64,000 nt of DNA from assembly GCF_028290495.1 (NCBI RefSeq), contig NZ_JAQGJT010000124.1, positions 30,887-94,886 on the forward strand, written 5' to 3'. The DNA comes from Tardiphaga sp. (GTDB lineage Bacteria > Pseudomonadota > Alphaproteobacteria > Rhizobiales > Xanthobacteraceae). The notes under the pieces were generated by a model. That model did no database searches. It was not told the origin of the DNA and was given only the letters and a program-made list of their open reading frames with translations. This document shows, piece by piece, positions 1-8,781 of this stretch; position 1 is the stretch's first letter, and each line of letters begins with the position of its first letter. The position numbers were made by a program, and so were the translations under genes.

Positions 1-428
1 CGGTAGCCGAGATCGATCCCCGCCGAGAAAACCCGCGCCGGGCTGGCGCGCGCGATGAAGATCACCTCGTCGCCATCAAGGATCGCCAGCGAGGAGATTT
101 CCTGCGCGGCGCTGGAGACGCGGTCGAGCACCGGCTGAAGCACCGCCACGATCTGGTTCGACGAAAGGTACGACGCTGCCAGTACCAGCACACGCGGCGT
201 CAGCGTGAACATCTTGCCGTCGATGGCGACATAGCCGGCGCGCTCCAGCGTGAACAGAATGCGCCGGGCCGTGGCGCGCGGCAGGCCCGCGGCCTTGGCC
301 AGATCGCTCAGCGTCATCGGCCTGGGGTCGGCGCCGAACAATTCAAACACGCGCAAGCCGCGGTCGAGGCTTTCGATGAAGTCGGTGTTTCCGCGCTCCT
401 CGCCCTCGGCGCGCTTCGGCTTCACCAT
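1..428 (-). CDS. IclR-family transcriptional regulator (C-terminus beyond window)
   Basis: The reading frame starts at ATG 428 and runs off the left edge, leaving about 142 residues. Residues 18-80 form the winged helix-turn-helix of IclR regulators (SLDRGLRVFELF, then LSDLAKAAGLPRATARRIL). The visible start of the effector domain contains TPRVLVLAASYLSS, which resembles the PcaR/PobR branch that controls aromatic catabolism. The start lies 13 bases after the stop of the flavoprotein gene at 442-1662, so the two probably form one transcript divergent from the catabolic genes at 1924 onward. Local control of that cluster is an inference from position. The effector is unknown because the ligand-binding domain is mostly missing. 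Confidence 0.9.
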   Translation of the reverse strand, partial: MVKPKRAEGEERGNTDFIESLDRGLRVFELFGADPRPMTLSDLAKAAGLPRATARRILFTLERAGYVAIDGKMFTLTPRVLVLAASYLSSNQIVAVLQPVLDRVSSAAQEISSLAILDGDEVIFIARASPARVFSAGIDLGY

Positions 429-441
429 GCGCGGTCCCCCG

Positions 442-1662
442 TCACGCGGCGGCTTCCACTTTCTTGAGATCGAATGAAAGGTCCGCGGCCTGTTCCGGCG
501 AAGGCGACAGCGATGCCGCGATCAGCCGACGCGCGATCATCTGGTCACCCGGCTTGTTGATGCTGTCCACGGCCATCAACCTGGCCTCGCGATAATAGAA
601 CACCGAGAACTTGCCGTCACTGAGCGCGCCGCGGATGACGGCCGTATCGTCGGGGCCGGACAGTCCGACGATCTGCAGCTTCGCATCATATTGGTCGGAC
701 CAGAAGCGGGGTACGGCGACATAGGGTTCGAGGTGGCCGGCGATCGCCGTGCCCGCGGCCTTGCCCTGGTCGGTGGCATTCTGCACCGATTCCAGCCGCA
801 CGCGGCGGCCGGCGAAGATGTTGTGATGGTTGCTGCAATCGCCGGCGGCATAGATGCCCGGCACGCCGGTGCGGCCGTATTCGTCGACATCGATGCCGTT
901 GGCGCAGGGAATGCCTGCAGCGGAGGCGATTTCGTCATTGGCGATGCCGCCGATGCCGGCGACGATCAGGTCGCCGCGGACGCGGTCGCCGTTCGAGCAG
1001 ATCACCTCATGCAATGCGCCGTAGTTCTCGATCGCCGTGACGCTCTGGTGGAAACGGATATCGACGCCGTGCGCAACATGCATGTCGAGCAGGAACTGCG
1101 AGATCAGCGGCGACACCGCGCGCTCCAGCAGCCGCGACACCGCCTCGATCATCACCACCTTCTTGCCGGCCTTTGCCGCGGTGGCCGCGACTTCGAGCCC
1201 GATGAAGCCGCCGCCGATGATGACGACCTCGTTCGCCGCCTCCAGCCGTGGCTTCAGGTCCACCGCATGATCCAGCGTGCGCAGATAGACGATGTCCGCG
1301 CCACCCGCGCCCGGCACGGTGAGCTGCCGCGCCCGCGATCCGGTGGCGATCAGCAATTGATCAAAGGCCAGGTGCTCGCCTCCTTCGAGTTCGACGCGGC
1401 CCGCGTCGCGATCGATGCGAACGGCGCGATGGCCGAGCATCATCTCGATATTCTGCGCTTTAAAGTAATCGTCGCCGCGCAGGATCAGGTTGCTGTGGGC
1501 GACGCTGCCCGACAGGAACCCCTTCGACAGCGGCGGCCGCTGATAGGGCAGGTGGATCTCGTCGGCGACGATGCGGATCGGCCCCTGATAGCCCTTCTCC
1601 CGGGCGCTGATGCCGGCCTGCACGCCAGCATAGGACGCGCCGATGATGACCAGGCCGCTCAT
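442..1662 (-). CDS. FAD-dependent ferredoxin reductase (rhodocoxin/putidaredoxin reductase type)
   Basis: The 406-residue flavoprotein is expected to pass electrons from NAD(P)H to a 2Fe-2S ferredoxin that feeds an oxygenase. An N-terminal FAD-binding Rossmann motif (IGASYAG, residues 7-13), the second FAD motif ATGS near residue 106, and an NAD-binding motif IGGGFIG near residue 149 appear in the usual order. Length matches the class. ATG 1662 is chosen over an upstream in-frame start because AGGGG lies about 10 bases before it and the Rossmann fold begins immediately after it. It is the first gene of a minus-strand pair with the IclR regulator and is divergent from the Rieske oxygenase cluster. 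It is a plausible reductase for that oxygenase, but no ferredoxin gene is in the window. Confidence 0.88.
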   Translation of the reverse strand: MSGLVIIGASYAGVQAGISAREKGYQGPIRIVADEIHLPYQRPPLSKGFLSGSVAHSNLILRGDDYFKAQNIEMMLGHRAVRIDRDAGRVELEGGEHLAFDQLLIATGSRARQLTVPGAGGADIVYLRTLDHAVDLKPRLEAANEVVIIGGGFIGLEVAATAAKAGKKVVMIEAVSRLLERAVSPLISQFLLDMHVAHGVDIRFHQSVTAIENYGALHEVICSNGDRVRGDLIVAGIGGIANDEIASAAGIPCANGIDVDEYGRTGVPGIYAAGDCSNHHNIFAGRRVRLESVQNATDQGKAAGTAIAGHLEPYVAVPRFWSDQYDAKLQIVGLSGPDDTAVIRGALSDGKFSVFYYREARLMAVDSINKPGDQMIARRLIAASLSPSPEQAADLSFDLKKVEAAA

Positions 1663-1729
1663 GAGAACAAACCCCTGCAGGGGGTCTGGGCAATACAAGT
1701 CACAGTCATGTAGGGATTTCCGCCGTTTG

Positions 1730-1744
1730 GTTCAGTGATTGAAC
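1730..1744. promoter_or_regulatory. Perfect palindrome, candidate IclR operator
   Basis: GTTCA at 1730-1734 and TGAAC at 1740-1744 form a perfect inverted repeat around GTGAT. It sits in the 261-base divergent region between the reductase/IclR pair and the amidohydrolase/oxygenase genes. IclR-type regulators of aromatic pathways bind short palindromes of this size. Assignment to the neighbouring IclR protein is inference. A further TTGAAC half-site occurs at about 1898. Confidence 0.4.
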
Positions 1745-1923
1745 AATAGTTCCTGGACCCGGCTTGGCAAGGCGCAACGCCTGCGGCCACGCCACTGCGG
1801 CAAATTGCCGGTTTTATTCGCGCGCTGATCCAAATTGAGGCTTGTCAGTTTCCCAGTTCAGAGTCAGTCTAATCAAATACGGACATACGTTCGTCTATTG
1901 AACATTTGCGGCGGGGGCTGTTC

Positions 1924-3624
1924 ATGAATCGATCTGCGAGGTTGCTGGTTTCGTGCATGATGGCGGGCGGTGTGCTGGGCCAACCGGCTTGGGCGCAACA
2001 GGCTGACCGGACTGCCCCCGGGCTGGTGCTGGCCGGCGGCAAGATCCTCACCATGGACGGCAGATCCACGGTCGCCGAGGCGCTGGCTATCCGCGACGGG
2101 CGGATACTCGCGGTTGGCAGCGATGCCGCTATCAGGATGCTGGCCGGGCCGCAGACCCGGGTGATCGATCTGGCCGGCAGGACCGTGCTGCCCGGCCTGA
2201 TCGATACGCACACGCATTTCAGGGCAGCAGGCCTCGGCGAGTACGTGGTCAACCTCGGCGCCGCGAAAAACGTCGCCGGCGCGCTTGAACTCATCAAGGC
2301 GTTCGTCGCGAAGAAGAAGCCCGGCGAATGGATCGTCACCGGCGGCTGGCATCCGCCGTCGCAACTCGCCGAGAAGCGCTACCTCACCCGCCAGGAGCTC
2401 GACAGCGTTTCGCCGGACAATCCGGTCTATCTGCGCACCGTCGGACACTTCGCCATGGCCAACTCGCTGGCCCTGAAGCAGGCGGGGATCGATCGGACCA
2501 CGTCCGATCCGGTGGGTGGATCCTTCGAGCGGGATGCCTCGGGCGACGTTACCGGCGTTCTGGTGGAAACCGCGATCCCGCAGGTCGAAAAACTCGTGCC
2601 TGCCTACAGCGAGGACGACGAAATCCGACAGTACACCATTGCCCAAAAGACGCTCAACAGTTTCGGAATCACCAGCGTCGTCGAAGGCGCCACCAGTGCG
2701 CATGACACCCGTACCCTTGAGAAGATCGCGCTTTCTGGCGCGGCGACCGTGCGGGTCGGCACCATGTTCTGGCCGGAGCCGCCGGCCGATCTGGCGGTGT
2801 GGGACGCGATCATGAACGGCAACGGGACCGCATCGGGCTTTGGCGACGAGTGGCTCAAGCTCGGCGGCATCAAGATCTTCTACGACGGCGGCATGACCCT
2901 GAAGACTGCGATGATGCGCGAGGCCTACCCGGACTCGCACAACGACTATCATGGCGTTGCCCAGCAGACTCCAGAGCGGCTGAGGCAGCTTGTGTCGATC
3001 GCCAACAAGTACAACTGGCGTGTCGGAGTGCACGTGGTTGGCGATCTCGGCATCGATCAGGTGCTCGACGCGCTCGAGGCGGTCGACAAGGAGAAATCCA
3101 TCCGGGACCGCCGTTTCGGTCTGATCCACGCCAGCCTGATACGGCCTGAGCAGGTGGAGCGTGCGGCGAAGCGGGGCGTCCGCATCGATTTCCAGAATGT
3201 GTTCATGTGGGACAAGGCGGCGACCGTCGAGCGCTTTCTCGGCAGGCCAACCGCCGATCGCGCCGTTCCCACTAAAACCATGATCGACAAGATGGGGCTC
3301 GATAACCTCGGCGCCGGCACTGACTTTCCGGTCAACCCGATCAACCCGTTTCTCAACATGTACATCATGGTGACGCGGAAGGATCCGGCCGGCCAGGTTT
3401 ACGGTCCATCGGAGGCGATCAGCCGCGAGCAGGCGCTGCGCCTCTATACAAGCGCCGCATCCCGATACATGTTCGAGGAAGCGCAGAAGGGCACGCTGGA
3501 GGCCGGCAAACTCGCCGATCTCGTAGTCCTCTCCGCGGATTTCATGAGCGTTCCGGAAGACCAGATCAAGGATATTAAGGCCGAGTTGACGGTGGTCGGT
3601 GGCAAGATTGTATTTCAGCGCTGA
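1924..3624 (+). CDS. Exported amidohydrolase, YtcJ/Amidohydro_3 family
   Basis: This metal-dependent hydrolase has 566 residues. The metal-binding H-x-H is at residues 96/98 (DTHTHF), a conserved FYDGGM segment follows, and GAGTDFPV near the C-terminus carries the late aspartate of the family. Family members include N-substituted formamide deformylases and other amide hydrolases. ATG 1924 is preferred over a TTG 18 bases upstream because a G-rich ribosome site precedes it and because it then begins with a clean signal peptide (a positive start, a hydrophobic stretch, then PAWA before QQ). The enzyme is therefore probably periplasmic. It is followed after 37 bases by the Rieske oxygenase gene. 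Its amide substrate is unknown; release of an amine for the downstream genes is an inference. Confidence 0.88.
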   Translation: MNRSARLLVSCMMAGGVLGQPAWAQQADRTAPGLVLAGGKILTMDGRSTVAEALAIRDGRILAVGSDAAIRMLAGPQTRVIDLAGRTVLPGLIDTHTHFRAAGLGEYVVNLGAAKNVAGALELIKAFVAKKKPGEWIVTGGWHPPSQLAEKRYLTRQELDSVSPDNPVYLRTVGHFAMANSLALKQAGIDRTTSDPVGGSFERDASGDVTGVLVETAIPQVEKLVPAYSEDDEIRQYTIAQKTLNSFGITSVVEGATSAHDTRTLEKIALSGAATVRVGTMFWPEPPADLAVWDAIMNGNGTASGFGDEWLKLGGIKIFYDGGMTLKTAMMREAYPDSHNDYHGVAQQTPERLRQLVSIANKYNWRVGVHVVGDLGIDQVLDALEAVDKEKSIRDRRFGLIHASLIRPEQVERAAKRGVRIDFQNVFMWDKAATVERFLGRPTADRAVPTKTMIDKMGLDNLGAGTDFPVNPINPFLNMYIMVTRKDPAGQVYGPSEAISREQALRLYTSAASRYMFEEAQKGTLEAGKLADLVVLSADFMSVPEDQIKDIKAELTVVGGKIVFQR

Positions 3625-3661
3625 GCGGTGACGCGATCGTAATTGAACGGGGAAACTCACC

Positions 3662-5020
3662 ATGATGAGCCAAGAGCAGAATGACCTGATCACGCGCATC
3701 GGTCCGAAGGCGCCCGCCGGCAAGTTGATGCGCCAATACTGGCAGCCCGCGGCGCTGGTCGACGAGTTGGAAGGCGAACGGCCGATCCGGCCCGTCAAAC
3801 TGCTTGGCGAGGATTTCGTGCTGTTTCGCGACGATCAGGGCCGCTACGGCCTGCTCGATCGCGACTGTCCGCACCGCGGCGCCGATCTGGCATTCGGCCG
3901 GCTCGAAGGCGGCGGCGTGCGCTGCGCGTTCCATGGCTGGCTATTCGATGTCGAAGGCAAGTGCCTGGAAACCCCGGCCGAGCCGGTCACCTCCAAACTT
4001 TGCGCCGGCATCAAGCAGCGCGCGTTCCCCGTCGTCGAGAAGGGCGGCATCCTGTGGGCCTATCTCGGCGAAGGCGAGCCGCCGGCCTTCCCGGAGCTGG
4101 ATTGTTTCGCCGCACCCGGAGTCTACACCTTTGCCTTCAAGGGCTTGTTCGACTGCAACTGGCTGCAGGCGCTGGAAGTCGGCATCGATCCCGCGCACGC
4201 CTCGTTCCTGCACCGTTTCTTCGAGGACGAGGATACTTCGGCTGCCTATGGCAAGCAGTTCCGCGGCGCCTCGTCCGGCAGCGAGATGCCGATGACCAAG
4301 ATCTTGCGGGAATACGATCGGCCGATCATCAACGTCGAGTCGACCGAATTCGGCCTGCGGCTGATCGCCCTGCGCCAGCTCGACGACGAGCGCACCCATG
4401 TGCGCGTCACCAACCAGATTTTCCCGCACGGCTTTGCGATTCCGATGAGCACGGAGATGACCATCACGCAGTGGCACGTACCGGTCGATGATGAGAGCTG
4501 CTACTGGTATGCGATCTTCACCAGTTACACCAAGCCGGTGGACAAGGTGAAAATGCGCGAGCAGCGCCTCGAACTCTACGAGCTGCCAAACTATGTCTCG
4601 CGCAAGAATCGCAGCAACGATTACGGCTTCGATCCGCACGAGCAGGCGCATGAGACCTATACCGGCATGGGCGCCGACATCAACGTTCACGATCAGTGGG
4701 CGGTGGAATCGATGGGCAAGATCCAGGATCGCACCCGCGAGCATCTCGGCACCTCAGACAAGGCGATTATCGCTTATCGAAAACTGCTGCGGCAGGAGAT
4801 CGAGAAGGTCGCCGGCGGCCAGAAGCCGATGATGTTCCTCGACGCGGGCAACGCGCGCAGCATCCAGGGCCCCGCCACGATGGACGGCATCGGCCCGACC
4901 CGCGGCTGGGAAACCTACTGGATGGAAGTCGACGTCGCCCGCCGTCGTGGCGCGCCGTGGGCTGCGCCCGTGCCGAACGAAACGCCGGCCACCGTCACGC
5001 GCCTCACGGCCGCCGAGTGA
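3662..5020 (+). CDS. Rieske non-heme iron oxygenase, alpha subunit (phthalate-dioxygenase-like)
   Basis: The 452-residue oxygenase has a Rieske 2Fe-2S centre with C69/H71 (CPHRG) and C88/H91 (CAFHGW). The mononuclear iron site is visible as D176, H179 and H184 (D-x2-H-x4-H). Length and the early Rieske position fit the homo-oligomeric phthalate 4,5-dioxygenase group, which needs no beta subunit, and none is encoded nearby. GGGG at 3649-3652 supports the ATG at 3662; the adjacent ATG at 3665 is also possible. It sits between an exported amidohydrolase and a glutamine-synthetase-like ligase, 31 bases ahead of the latter. Aromatic-ring or N-alkyl oxidation is expected, with electrons probably from the divergent flavoprotein. 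The substrate cannot be read from sequence. Confidence 0.92.
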   Translation: MMSQEQNDLITRIGPKAPAGKLMRQYWQPAALVDELEGERPIRPVKLLGEDFVLFRDDQGRYGLLDRDCPHRGADLAFGRLEGGGVRCAFHGWLFDVEGKCLETPAEPVTSKLCAGIKQRAFPVVEKGGILWAYLGEGEPPAFPELDCFAAPGVYTFAFKGLFDCNWLQALEVGIDPAHASFLHRFFEDEDTSAAYGKQFRGASSGSEMPMTKILREYDRPIINVESTEFGLRLIALRQLDDERTHVRVTNQIFPHGFAIPMSTEMTITQWHVPVDDESCYWYAIFTSYTKPVDKVKMREQRLELYELPNYVSRKNRSNDYGFDPHEQAHETYTGMGADINVHDQWAVESMGKIQDRTREHLGTSDKAIIAYRKLLRQEIEKVAGGQKPMMFLDAGNARSIQGPATMDGIGPTRGWETYWMEVDVARRRGAPWAAPVPNETPATVTRLTAAE

Positions 5021-5051
5021 TCGGCTTCCCATTGTTTTACAGGAGAGTGCG

Positions 5052-6488
5052 TTGAGTTTCGTCGAACGCCACGGCCTGTGGTCCGCAGAACAGAAGGACG
5101 CCGCCGTCCGGCTCAGACGCATCGTCGAGGAACAGAAGCTGGAAGTGATCCGGCTGTCGTTTCCGGATCAGCACGGCATCCTGCGCGGCAAGACGCTGAT
5201 CGCCAGCGAGGCGCTGCGCGTATTGGAGAACGGCTGCAACATCACCACCACGATGTTCGCCAAGGACACTTCGCACAAGTCGGTCTTTCCGGTGTTCACA
5301 GCCGGTGGCGGTTTCGGCATTCCGGAAATGCAGGGCGCAGCAGACGCCCTGATGATTCCTGACCCCTTGACCTTTCGCGTGCTGCCGTGGGCCGAGGCCA
5401 CCGGCTGGCTGTTGTGCGACGTGCATTTCGCCGATGGCCGCCCGGTGCCGTTCGCGACGCGCCATCTCTACAAGGGCGTGCTCGCCGACCTCAACAGACG
5501 CGGCTATGACTTCGTCGCCGGTCTCGAGGTCGAGTGTCACATCTTCAAGAGCGAAGAGACCCGGATGGCGCCGGAAGATGCCGGGCAGCCCGGACGCCCG
5601 CCGGATGTAAGCCTTCTCTCGCACGGCTTTCAGTATCTCACCGAGCAGCGCTACGACCAGATGGAACCGGTGCTTGAATTCATCCGCCGCGATGTGATGG
5701 CGCTCGGCCTGCCGCTGCGGTCGGTGGAAGTGGAATACGGACCGAGCCAGTGCGAATTCACCTTCGCGCCCACCGTCGGCCTGACGCCGGCGGATTCCAT
5801 GGTGCTGTTTCGGAGCGCCGTAAAGCAGATATGCCATCGCCGCGGCTATCACGCCACGTTTATGTGCCGGCCGAAGATTCCCAACGTGGTGTCGTCCGGC
5901 TGGCATCTGCATCAGTCGTTGGTGTCGCGCGACACCGGCAAGAACGCATTTATGTCCACGGATGACGGCGAGCCGTTGTCGCCCTTCGGTCGCGGCTATC
6001 TCGCGGGCTTGCTGGCGCACGCGCGCGCGGCGACCGTGTTCACGACGCCGACCATCAACGGCTACAAGCGCTACCGTTCCTATTCGCTGGCGCCGGACCG
6101 CGCGATCTGGGGCCGCGACAACCGTGGCGCGATGATCCGCGTGCTGGGCGGTCCGAACGATTCCGCGACGCGACTGGAAAATCGCGTCGGCGAGCCCGCC
6201 GCCAATCCGTACCTCTATATGTCTTCGCAAATTCTCGCCGGACTCGACGGCGTCGATCGCGCGCTCGACCCCGGCCTGTCGGCGGATACACCCTATGACA
6301 GCGACGCACCGCTGTTGCCGAAATCGTTGCGCGAGGCGGTGTTCGCGCTGAAGGACGATCCGTTCTTCCGCGAGAAGATGGGCGCGACGATGGTGGATTA
6401 CTACACCCACATCAAGAATGCCGAGATCGAGCGATTCCAGGCCGAAGTCTCCGACTGGGAGCAGCGCGAATACTTCGAGATGTTTTGA
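5052..6488 (+). CDS. Glutamine-synthetase-like gamma-glutamyl ligase
   Basis: The protein has 478 residues with the GS fold in order: a beta-grasp segment with DQHGILRGK, the first acidic motif GLEVECHIF, the second EYGPSQCEF, the ATP/glutamate motif SSGWHLHQSL, then NGYKRYRSY, WGRDNRGAMIRV and ENRVGEPAANPY. The catalytic Glu and Arg motifs look intact, so it should be active. The divergence resembles PuuA-type and gamma-glutamylanilide-synthase-type ligases, which attach glutamate to an amine. The start is TTG 5052, set by AGGAGA at 5041-5046; longer versions of the frame run back into the Rieske gene. Position directly behind a Rieske oxygenase matches the logic of aniline-degradation operons. 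It could alternatively be a paralogue acting on another small amine. Confidence 0.88.
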   Translation: MSFVERHGLWSAEQKDAAVRLRRIVEEQKLEVIRLSFPDQHGILRGKTLIASEALRVLENGCNITTTMFAKDTSHKSVFPVFTAGGGFGIPEMQGAADALMIPDPLTFRVLPWAEATGWLLCDVHFADGRPVPFATRHLYKGVLADLNRRGYDFVAGLEVECHIFKSEETRMAPEDAGQPGRPPDVSLLSHGFQYLTEQRYDQMEPVLEFIRRDVMALGLPLRSVEVEYGPSQCEFTFAPTVGLTPADSMVLFRSAVKQICHRRGYHATFMCRPKIPNVVSSGWHLHQSLVSRDTGKNAFMSTDDGEPLSPFGRGYLAGLLAHARAATVFTTPTINGYKRYRSYSLAPDRAIWGRDNRGAMIRVLGGPNDSATRLENRVGEPAANPYLYMSSQILAGLDGVDRALDPGLSADTPYDSDAPLLPKSLREAVFALKDDPFFREKMGATMVDYYTHIKNAEIERFQAEVSDWEQREYFEMF

Positions 6489-6571
6489 AGCGGCGGCTTG
6501 CGGTCTTTCCGGCACGTTTATTGAATACAGCTTTCCGACAAAGTTTTCTCCCTTCAACGAGGACTGCTCTG

Positions 6572-7750
6572 ATGAACCGATCCACAAAATCGATCCTGTC
6601 CGTCGCCATCCTGGCCTTGATGAGCGGCACCGCTTCCGCCGACGTCATCAAGGTCGGCGTGATCGGCACGATGTCCGGTCCCTACGCGCTGTTCGGCGCC
6701 AACTACAAGATGGGCATCGACGCCTGGGTCGCCGAGCATGGCAACAAGGTCGGCGAGCACACCATCGAATTCATCTACAAGGACGAGGAAGGCCCGAATC
6801 CCGCGAAGTCCAAGGCGCTGGCGCAGGAGTTGATCGTCAAGGACAAGGTGCAGTATCTCGCCGGCATGTACTTCACGCCGAACGCAATGGCCGTGGCGCC
6901 GCTGCTGGAAGAATCCAAGACGCCGCTGGTGGTGATGAATGCCGCGACGTCCTCGATCGTCGAAAAGAGCCCCTATATCGTGCGCACCTCGTTCACGATG
7001 TGGCAGAACACCGTGCCCGCTGCCAACATCGCCTTCAAGAACGGCTCGAAGAAGGTTGCCATCGCCGTCAGCGACTATGGTCCGGGTATCGATGCTGAAG
7101 CCGCGTTCAAGAAGACGTTTGAAACCGACGGCGGCGCCGTCGTCGAAGCGATCCGGATTTCGCTCAACACTACCGACTTCAGCCCCATCATGCAGCGCAT
7201 CAAGGCGGCCGGCGCCGACACCATCTTCACCTTCCTGCCGTCCGGTCCGCCGACACTTGGTTTCATCAAGGCCTATGTCGACAACGGCCTAAAGGCCGAT
7301 GGCGTCAAGCTGATGTCGACCGGCGACGTCGTCACCGAGATCGATTTGCCGGGGATCGGCGACAACAGTCTCGGCATCCTCTCGACCTATCACTACGCGG
7401 TGTCGCACGAGAGCCCGGAAAACAAGGCGTTTCTCGCGTCCATCGTCAAGAATGGCGGCAAGGTCGAGGACGTCGCGATGACCGGCGTCGCGGCCTATGA
7501 CGGCGCGCGCGTGATCTATGAGATGATCAAGGCCACCGACGGCAAGCGCGATCCGGACAAGGCGATAGCTGCGGTGAAGGGCATGAAGTGGGTCAGCCCG
7601 CGCGGCCCGGTATCGATCGACCCCGACACCCGCCACATCCGCCAGAACGTCTACCTGCGCACCGTAGTCAAAGAGAACGGCAGACTGATCAACAAGGAAA
7701 GCGGCACCGTGTTTCCGGATCAGCCGGATTGGGCGCTGAGCAAGAAGTAA
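6572..7750 (+). CDS. ABC transporter substrate-binding protein (branched-chain amino acid type)
   Basis: The 392-residue periplasmic binding protein is of the Peripla_BP_6/LivK type. Residues 1-24 are a signal peptide ending TASA before DVIKVGVIG, and the typical opening GTMSGPYALFG follows. ATG 6572 is selected because the signal peptide starts there and GAGGA precedes it; upstream in-frame codons overlap the ligase gene. It heads a five-gene importer (binding protein, two permeases, two ATPases). Linkage to amide hydrolase, ligase and oxygenase suggests an aromatic or amine ligand rather than a proteinogenic amino acid. Many members in this group of bacteria bind aromatic acids. The ligand is inferred only from context. 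Confidence 0.92.
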   Translation: MNRSTKSILSVAILALMSGTASADVIKVGVIGTMSGPYALFGANYKMGIDAWVAEHGNKVGEHTIEFIYKDEEGPNPAKSKALAQELIVKDKVQYLAGMYFTPNAMAVAPLLEESKTPLVVMNAATSSIVEKSPYIVRTSFTMWQNTVPAANIAFKNGSKKVAIAVSDYGPGIDAEAAFKKTFETDGGAVVEAIRISLNTTDFSPIMQRIKAAGADTIFTFLPSGPPTLGFIKAYVDNGLKADGVKLMSTGDVVTEIDLPGIGDNSLGILSTYHYAVSHESPENKAFLASIVKNGGKVEDVAMTGVAAYDGARVIYEMIKATDGKRDPDKAIAAVKGMKWVSPRGPVSIDPDTRHIRQNVYLRTVVKENGRLINKESGTVFPDQPDWALSKK

Positions 7751-7759
7751 CAACTAAAC

Positions 7760-7884
7760 TGTCGTTCCGGGGCGCGAGCGCACCTGCGCGAGCGAGCCCG
7801 GAACCTCGGAATGAGACGATGAACATCTCGGGATTCCGGATCTGCATCGGCCGGCTTTGCCGTCCGCTGCATCCCGGAATGACA
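7760..7884 (+). repeat. 125-bp interspersed repeat bounded by inverted ends, copy 1
   Basis: This non-coding element between the binding-protein and permease genes starts TGTCGTTCCGG and ends CCGGAATGACA, so its ends are near-perfect inverted repeats. A second copy of the same length lies at 63590-63714 in the opposite orientation and matches along its length, including CGGAACCTCG and GCTGCATCCCGGAATGACA. The structure resembles a MITE or other non-autonomous palindromic repeat. Its position inside the ABC operon means the ATPase and permease genes are transcribed through it or from a promoter downstream. Confidence 0.8.
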
Positions 7885-7911
7885 GTATTGTGGCCCTTTA
7901 CCGAGTACACC

Positions 7912-8781
7912 ATGCGCCTTGCTCTCAGCATCCTTACCGACGCGTTGGCCTATGGCATGGTGCTGTTCATCATCTCGATCGGCCTGTCGATCATGATGGG
8001 CCTGATGCGCGTGGTGAATCTGGCGCACGGCGCCTTCGCGATGATCGGCGGTTACCTCGCCTCCTACGCGATCCGCGACCTCAATGTGCATTACAGCGTC
8101 GCCATTCTCCTGGCGGTCGTCGGCACCATCATCGTGTCAATCCCGTTCGAATTGCTGCTGTACCGCCGCATCTATCGCAAGTCCGATCCACTGATCCAGG
8201 TGCTGATGACCATCGGCATCACCTTCCTGATCATCGGCGTGGTCAATTTCATCTTCGGCCCGACGCTGAAGCCGATCCCGCTGCCGCCATTGTTGAGCGG
8301 TCCGCTCGATATCGGCTTTCGTTCGATCCCGACGCACCGGCTGTTCGTTGTCGCCTGCGGCGTCGTCACGGCGCTTTCACTGTGGTGGCTGATCGAGAAG
8401 ACCGAGTTCGGCATCAAGCTGCGCGCCTCCGTCGATCACAGCGGCATGGCGGATTCGCTGGGTATTCGGACCGAGATTATCTACGCCGTCACCTTCGCGC
8501 TGGCGATCGGGCTTGGTGCCTTCGGCGGCGTGGTCGGCGCCGAAATCCTGCTGATCGAGCCGTTCTACGCCCTGCGCTACATGGTGACGTTCCTCGTCGT
8601 GGTCTCGGTCGGCGGCGCCGGTTCGATCATGGGGGCGCTGTCGGCCTCCATGCTGCTCGGCCTCGCCGATACCACCGGAAAATATCTCGCGCCGGAGTTC
8701 GGCGAGTTCTTCTTCTACCTCACCGTCATCGTCATCGTGTTTCTGTTTCCGCACGGCTTGTTCGGGAGATCGCACGCATGA
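7912..8781 (+). CDS. ABC transporter permease, LivH type
   Basis: The 289-residue integral membrane protein has about eight hydrophobic segments and the family signature GLMRVVNLAHGAFAMIGGY near its start. A long conserved loop with GIRTEIIYAVTFALAIGLGAFGG follows, and the C-terminus ends with the typical PHGLFG motif. ATG 7912 gives the normal family start; an ATG at 7879 would place the N-terminus inside the interspersed repeat. No strong ribosome site is visible. Its stop overlaps the start of the next permease by four bases (ATGA). It forms half of the inner-membrane channel of the importer. Confidence 0.92.
   Translation: MRLALSILTDALAYGMVLFIISIGLSIMMGLMRVVNLAHGAFAMIGGYLASYAIRDLNVHYSVAILLAVVGTIIVSIPFELLLYRRIYRKSDPLIQVLMTIGITFLIIGVVNFIFGPTLKPIPLPPLLSGPLDIGFRSIPTHRLFVVACGVVTALSLWWLIEKTEFGIKLRASVDHSGMADSLGIRTEIIYAVTFALAIGLGAFGGVVGAEILLIEPFYALRYMVTFLVVVSVGGAGSIMGALSASMLLGLADTTGKYLAPEFGEFFFYLTVIVIVFLFPHGLFGRSHA

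Noticed and set aside
1873..3798. Long open frame on the minus strand antisense to the exported amidohydrolase
   Set aside because: It has no domain, no ribosome site and amino-acid composition typical of an antisense frame in GC-rich DNA; the plus-strand gene has clear catalytic motifs.
5037..6587. Open minus-strand frame of over 500 codons opposite the glutamine-synthetase-like gene
   Set aside because: Arg/His/Ala-rich shadow of a strongly biased coding gene; the plus strand holds all GS motifs.
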